From Pseudomonadota bacterium (lineage in GTDB: Bacteria; Pseudomonadota; Alphaproteobacteria; Acetobacterales; Acetobacteraceae), in the NCBI GenBank assembly GCA_021826565.1, contig JAKAZJ010000056.1, positions 1 through 8,285 on the forward strand: 8,285 nt of DNA, written 5' to 3'. How positions within the stretch are numbered: the first letter of the stretch is position 1; every line of letters starts with the position of its first letter. A program made the position numbers and the translations under genes. Under the pieces are notes generated by a model. It ran no database searches and was not told where the DNA came from. It saw nothing but the letters and a program-made list of their open reading frames with translations. Positions 7,721 to 8,285 of this stretch are shown in pieces.

Positions 7721-7753
7721 TCAGTACGCCTAACTGAACGCAAGGAAATTCAG
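7721..7753. repeat. Overlapping inverted repeats in the XRE leader (possible operator)
   Basis: TCAGT (7721-7725) and ACTGA (7733-7737) form an inverted repeat with a 7-base spacer. CTGAA (7734-7738) and TTCAG (7749-7753) form a second with a 10-base spacer, sharing the middle arm. Three copies of a TTCAGT-like half-site thus sit just upstream of the XRE start codon, where an autoregulatory operator would be expected. Arms are only five bases, so chance is possible. Confidence 0.3.
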
Positions 7754-7763
7754 CGCGAACGTT

Positions 7764-7793
7764 ATTATGATTGACATTTCTAGTTAGTAGTAA
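7764..7793 (-). promoter_or_regulatory. Candidate promoter of the XRE gene
   Basis: On the minus strand CATAAT (7764-7769, five of six to TATAAT) lies 18 bases after TTACTA (7788-7793, three of six to TTGACA). Transcription would start near 7757, giving a leader of about 48 nt. It overlaps the plus-strand promoter face to face. The -10 is good, the -35 weak. Confidence 0.35.
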
Positions 7794-7799
7794 TAACTA
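7771..7799 (+). promoter_or_regulatory. Candidate promoter of the right-hand genes
   Basis: A perfect -35 hexamer TTGACA (7771-7776) is followed after exactly 17 bases by TAACTA (7794-7799), an imperfect -10. The predicted start near 7806 gives a leader of about 33 nt before the ATG at 7839. The surrounding 60 bases (7741-7800) are 40/60 A or T, in a window that is otherwise strongly GC-rich. Confidence 0.6.
7781..7799. repeat. Inverted repeat between -35 and -10: probable repressor operator
   Basis: TAGTTA (7781-7786) and TAACTA (7794-7799) are perfect 6-base inverted arms with a 7-base spacer. A second dyad, GTAGT-N4-ACTAC (7787-7800), is nested within. The repeat lies in the promoter spacer and covers the -10, so a bound dimer would block the polymerase; it also covers the -35 of the minus-strand promoter. 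A third TAACT copy lies at 7731-7735. Most likely bound by the adjacent XRE protein (inference). Confidence 0.5.
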
Positions 7800-7838
7800 C
7801 CGGCTCGTTCCTGATCCGCTCCTGCTCCCGGAGGCAAA

Positions 7839-8129
7839 ATGCCCGTCAAACTCACCTGGACCGACGCCCAGGACACGCAAATCCGCCGGCTCCGCGCCGA
7901 GGGTGCCGCCTGGGACGCCATCGCCGCCTTGCTTGGCCTCACCCGCTGGTCGGTCATCGAACGTGGCCGACGCATCGGCGCCCGCCCGCCTCCGCCTGAC
8001 ACCACGCCGCAGCCGGAAGACCCAGACCGCGAGCCGCTCCCCGCTGGCCACCCGGTCAGCTGGAACGCGCTCACCGCCGGCACCGTCCTGGACGGTACGC
8101 CCTACCCACTCCCCGTTTTCCTCCGCTGA
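7839..8129 (+). CDS. Small helix-turn-helix protein (GcrA/Myb-like N-terminus), function unknown
   Basis: A 96-residue protein. Residues 5-48 look like a trihelical DNA-binding domain: WTDAQDTQIRRLRAEGAAWD, then AIAALLGLTRWSVIERGRRIG. The W-T-x-x-x-D start, the A-IA-LLG turn and the final R-x-x-x-IERGRRIG helix recall GcrA, SANT/Myb and resolvase-type HTH modules. A Pro/Asp-rich linker (50-65) leads to a tail, REPLPAGHPVSWNALTAG then T-x-L-x-GTPYP (64-90), that appears to be a conserved short motif rather than random sequence. It probably binds DNA; the target is unknown. A strong GGAGG (7830-7834) lies four bases before the ATG, and the TTGACA promoter is about 40 bp upstream. It is divergent from the XRE gene and followed after 10 bp by the next ORF, so it is probably an early gene of an accessory element. 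Confidence 0.82.
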   Translation: MPVKLTWTDAQDTQIRRLRAEGAAWDAIAALLGLTRWSVIERGRRIGARPPPPDTTPQPEDPDREPLPAGHPVSWNALTAGTVLDGTPYPLPVFLR

Positions 8130-8139
8130 CGGAGCCATC

Positions 8140-8285
8140 ATGTCCGCCATTCTGACCGACACCGCGCCGATCATCGATGCCGCCTATGTCATCTGGCGGC
8201 TGGAGGAGGCCGGCGCCACGCTCCTCGCCCTGCCGCAAACCGGCTGGAGCACCGGCCTGCGCACCTCCTCTCTCGATATTGTCCG
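8140..8285 (+). CDS. Uncharacterised protein, N-terminal 48 residues (cut by window edge)
   Basis: The frame opens with ATG at 8140-8142, has GGAG five bases upstream, and runs open to the window end. It begins 10 bp after the HTH gene, so the two are probably co-transcribed. The visible residues start MSAILTDTAPIIDAAYVIWR and continue with LEEAGATLLALPQTGWSTGLR. The pattern of an N-terminal helix with a LEEAG-x-TL-x-x-LP segment weakly recalls small phage-associated proteins annotated as DUF6362, but too little is visible to assign a family. Confidence 0.7.
   Translation, partial: MSAILTDTAPIIDAAYVIWRLEEAGATLLALPQTGWSTGLRTSSLDIV

Noticed and set aside
7797..8174. Minus-strand frames (125 and 99 codons) opposite the HTH gene.
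   Set aside because: The plus strand has a strong GGAGG, a promoter and a coherent HTH domain; the minus frames are Gly/Arg/Ser-rich and span the gene boundary.

Overview
This window looks like part of a chromosome from a high-GC alphaproteobacterium, probably of the Acetobacteraceae (acetic-acid/Roseomonas-like group). That assignment is an inference from base composition, the style of the proteins and the small helix-turn-helix protein at the right end. No rRNA, tRNA, CRISPR array or transposase was seen.

Positions 1-7055 are on the minus strand and read right to left. First come three tightly packed genes: prkA/yeaG (AAA+ serine kinase), yeaH (DUF444, von Willebrand A-like) and spoVR/ycgB. 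PrkA and YeaH are 25 bp apart, and yeaH/spoVR overlap by 4 bp (ATGA). This is the widely conserved stationary-phase/starvation module of Proteobacteria. Then, 56 bp downstream, come a PhnW-like 2-aminoethylphosphonate:pyruvate transaminase and, 3 bp further on, the first 360 codons of formate-tetrahydrofolate ligase (fhs), cut by the window edge. All five genes could be read as one transcript, but nothing in the sequence proves that the metabolic pair shares the stress promoter.

Positions 7056-7361 (306 bp) hold no convincing gene. They carry the prkA leader, a weak sigma-54-like match and a short palindrome next to an A8/T8 tract.

The right end (7362-8285) has a different character. A minus-strand XRE-family repressor faces away from a plus-strand pair: a 96-residue helix-turn-helix protein and an uncharacterised ORF running off the window. 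The 129 bp between them are AT-rich against the GC-rich background. They hold a perfect TTGACA box, a face-to-face minus-strand promoter candidate and several inverted repeats, one exactly filling the -35/-10 interval. This has the layout of a prophage or integrative-element switch, so the window probably crosses from core chromosome into the edge of an accessory element. I see no integrase or attachment site to confirm it.

Most of the window is well-known gene families. The parts most worth a second look are the divergent switch, the possible metal site in SpoVR, and the pairing of a phosphonate-type transaminase with fhs.
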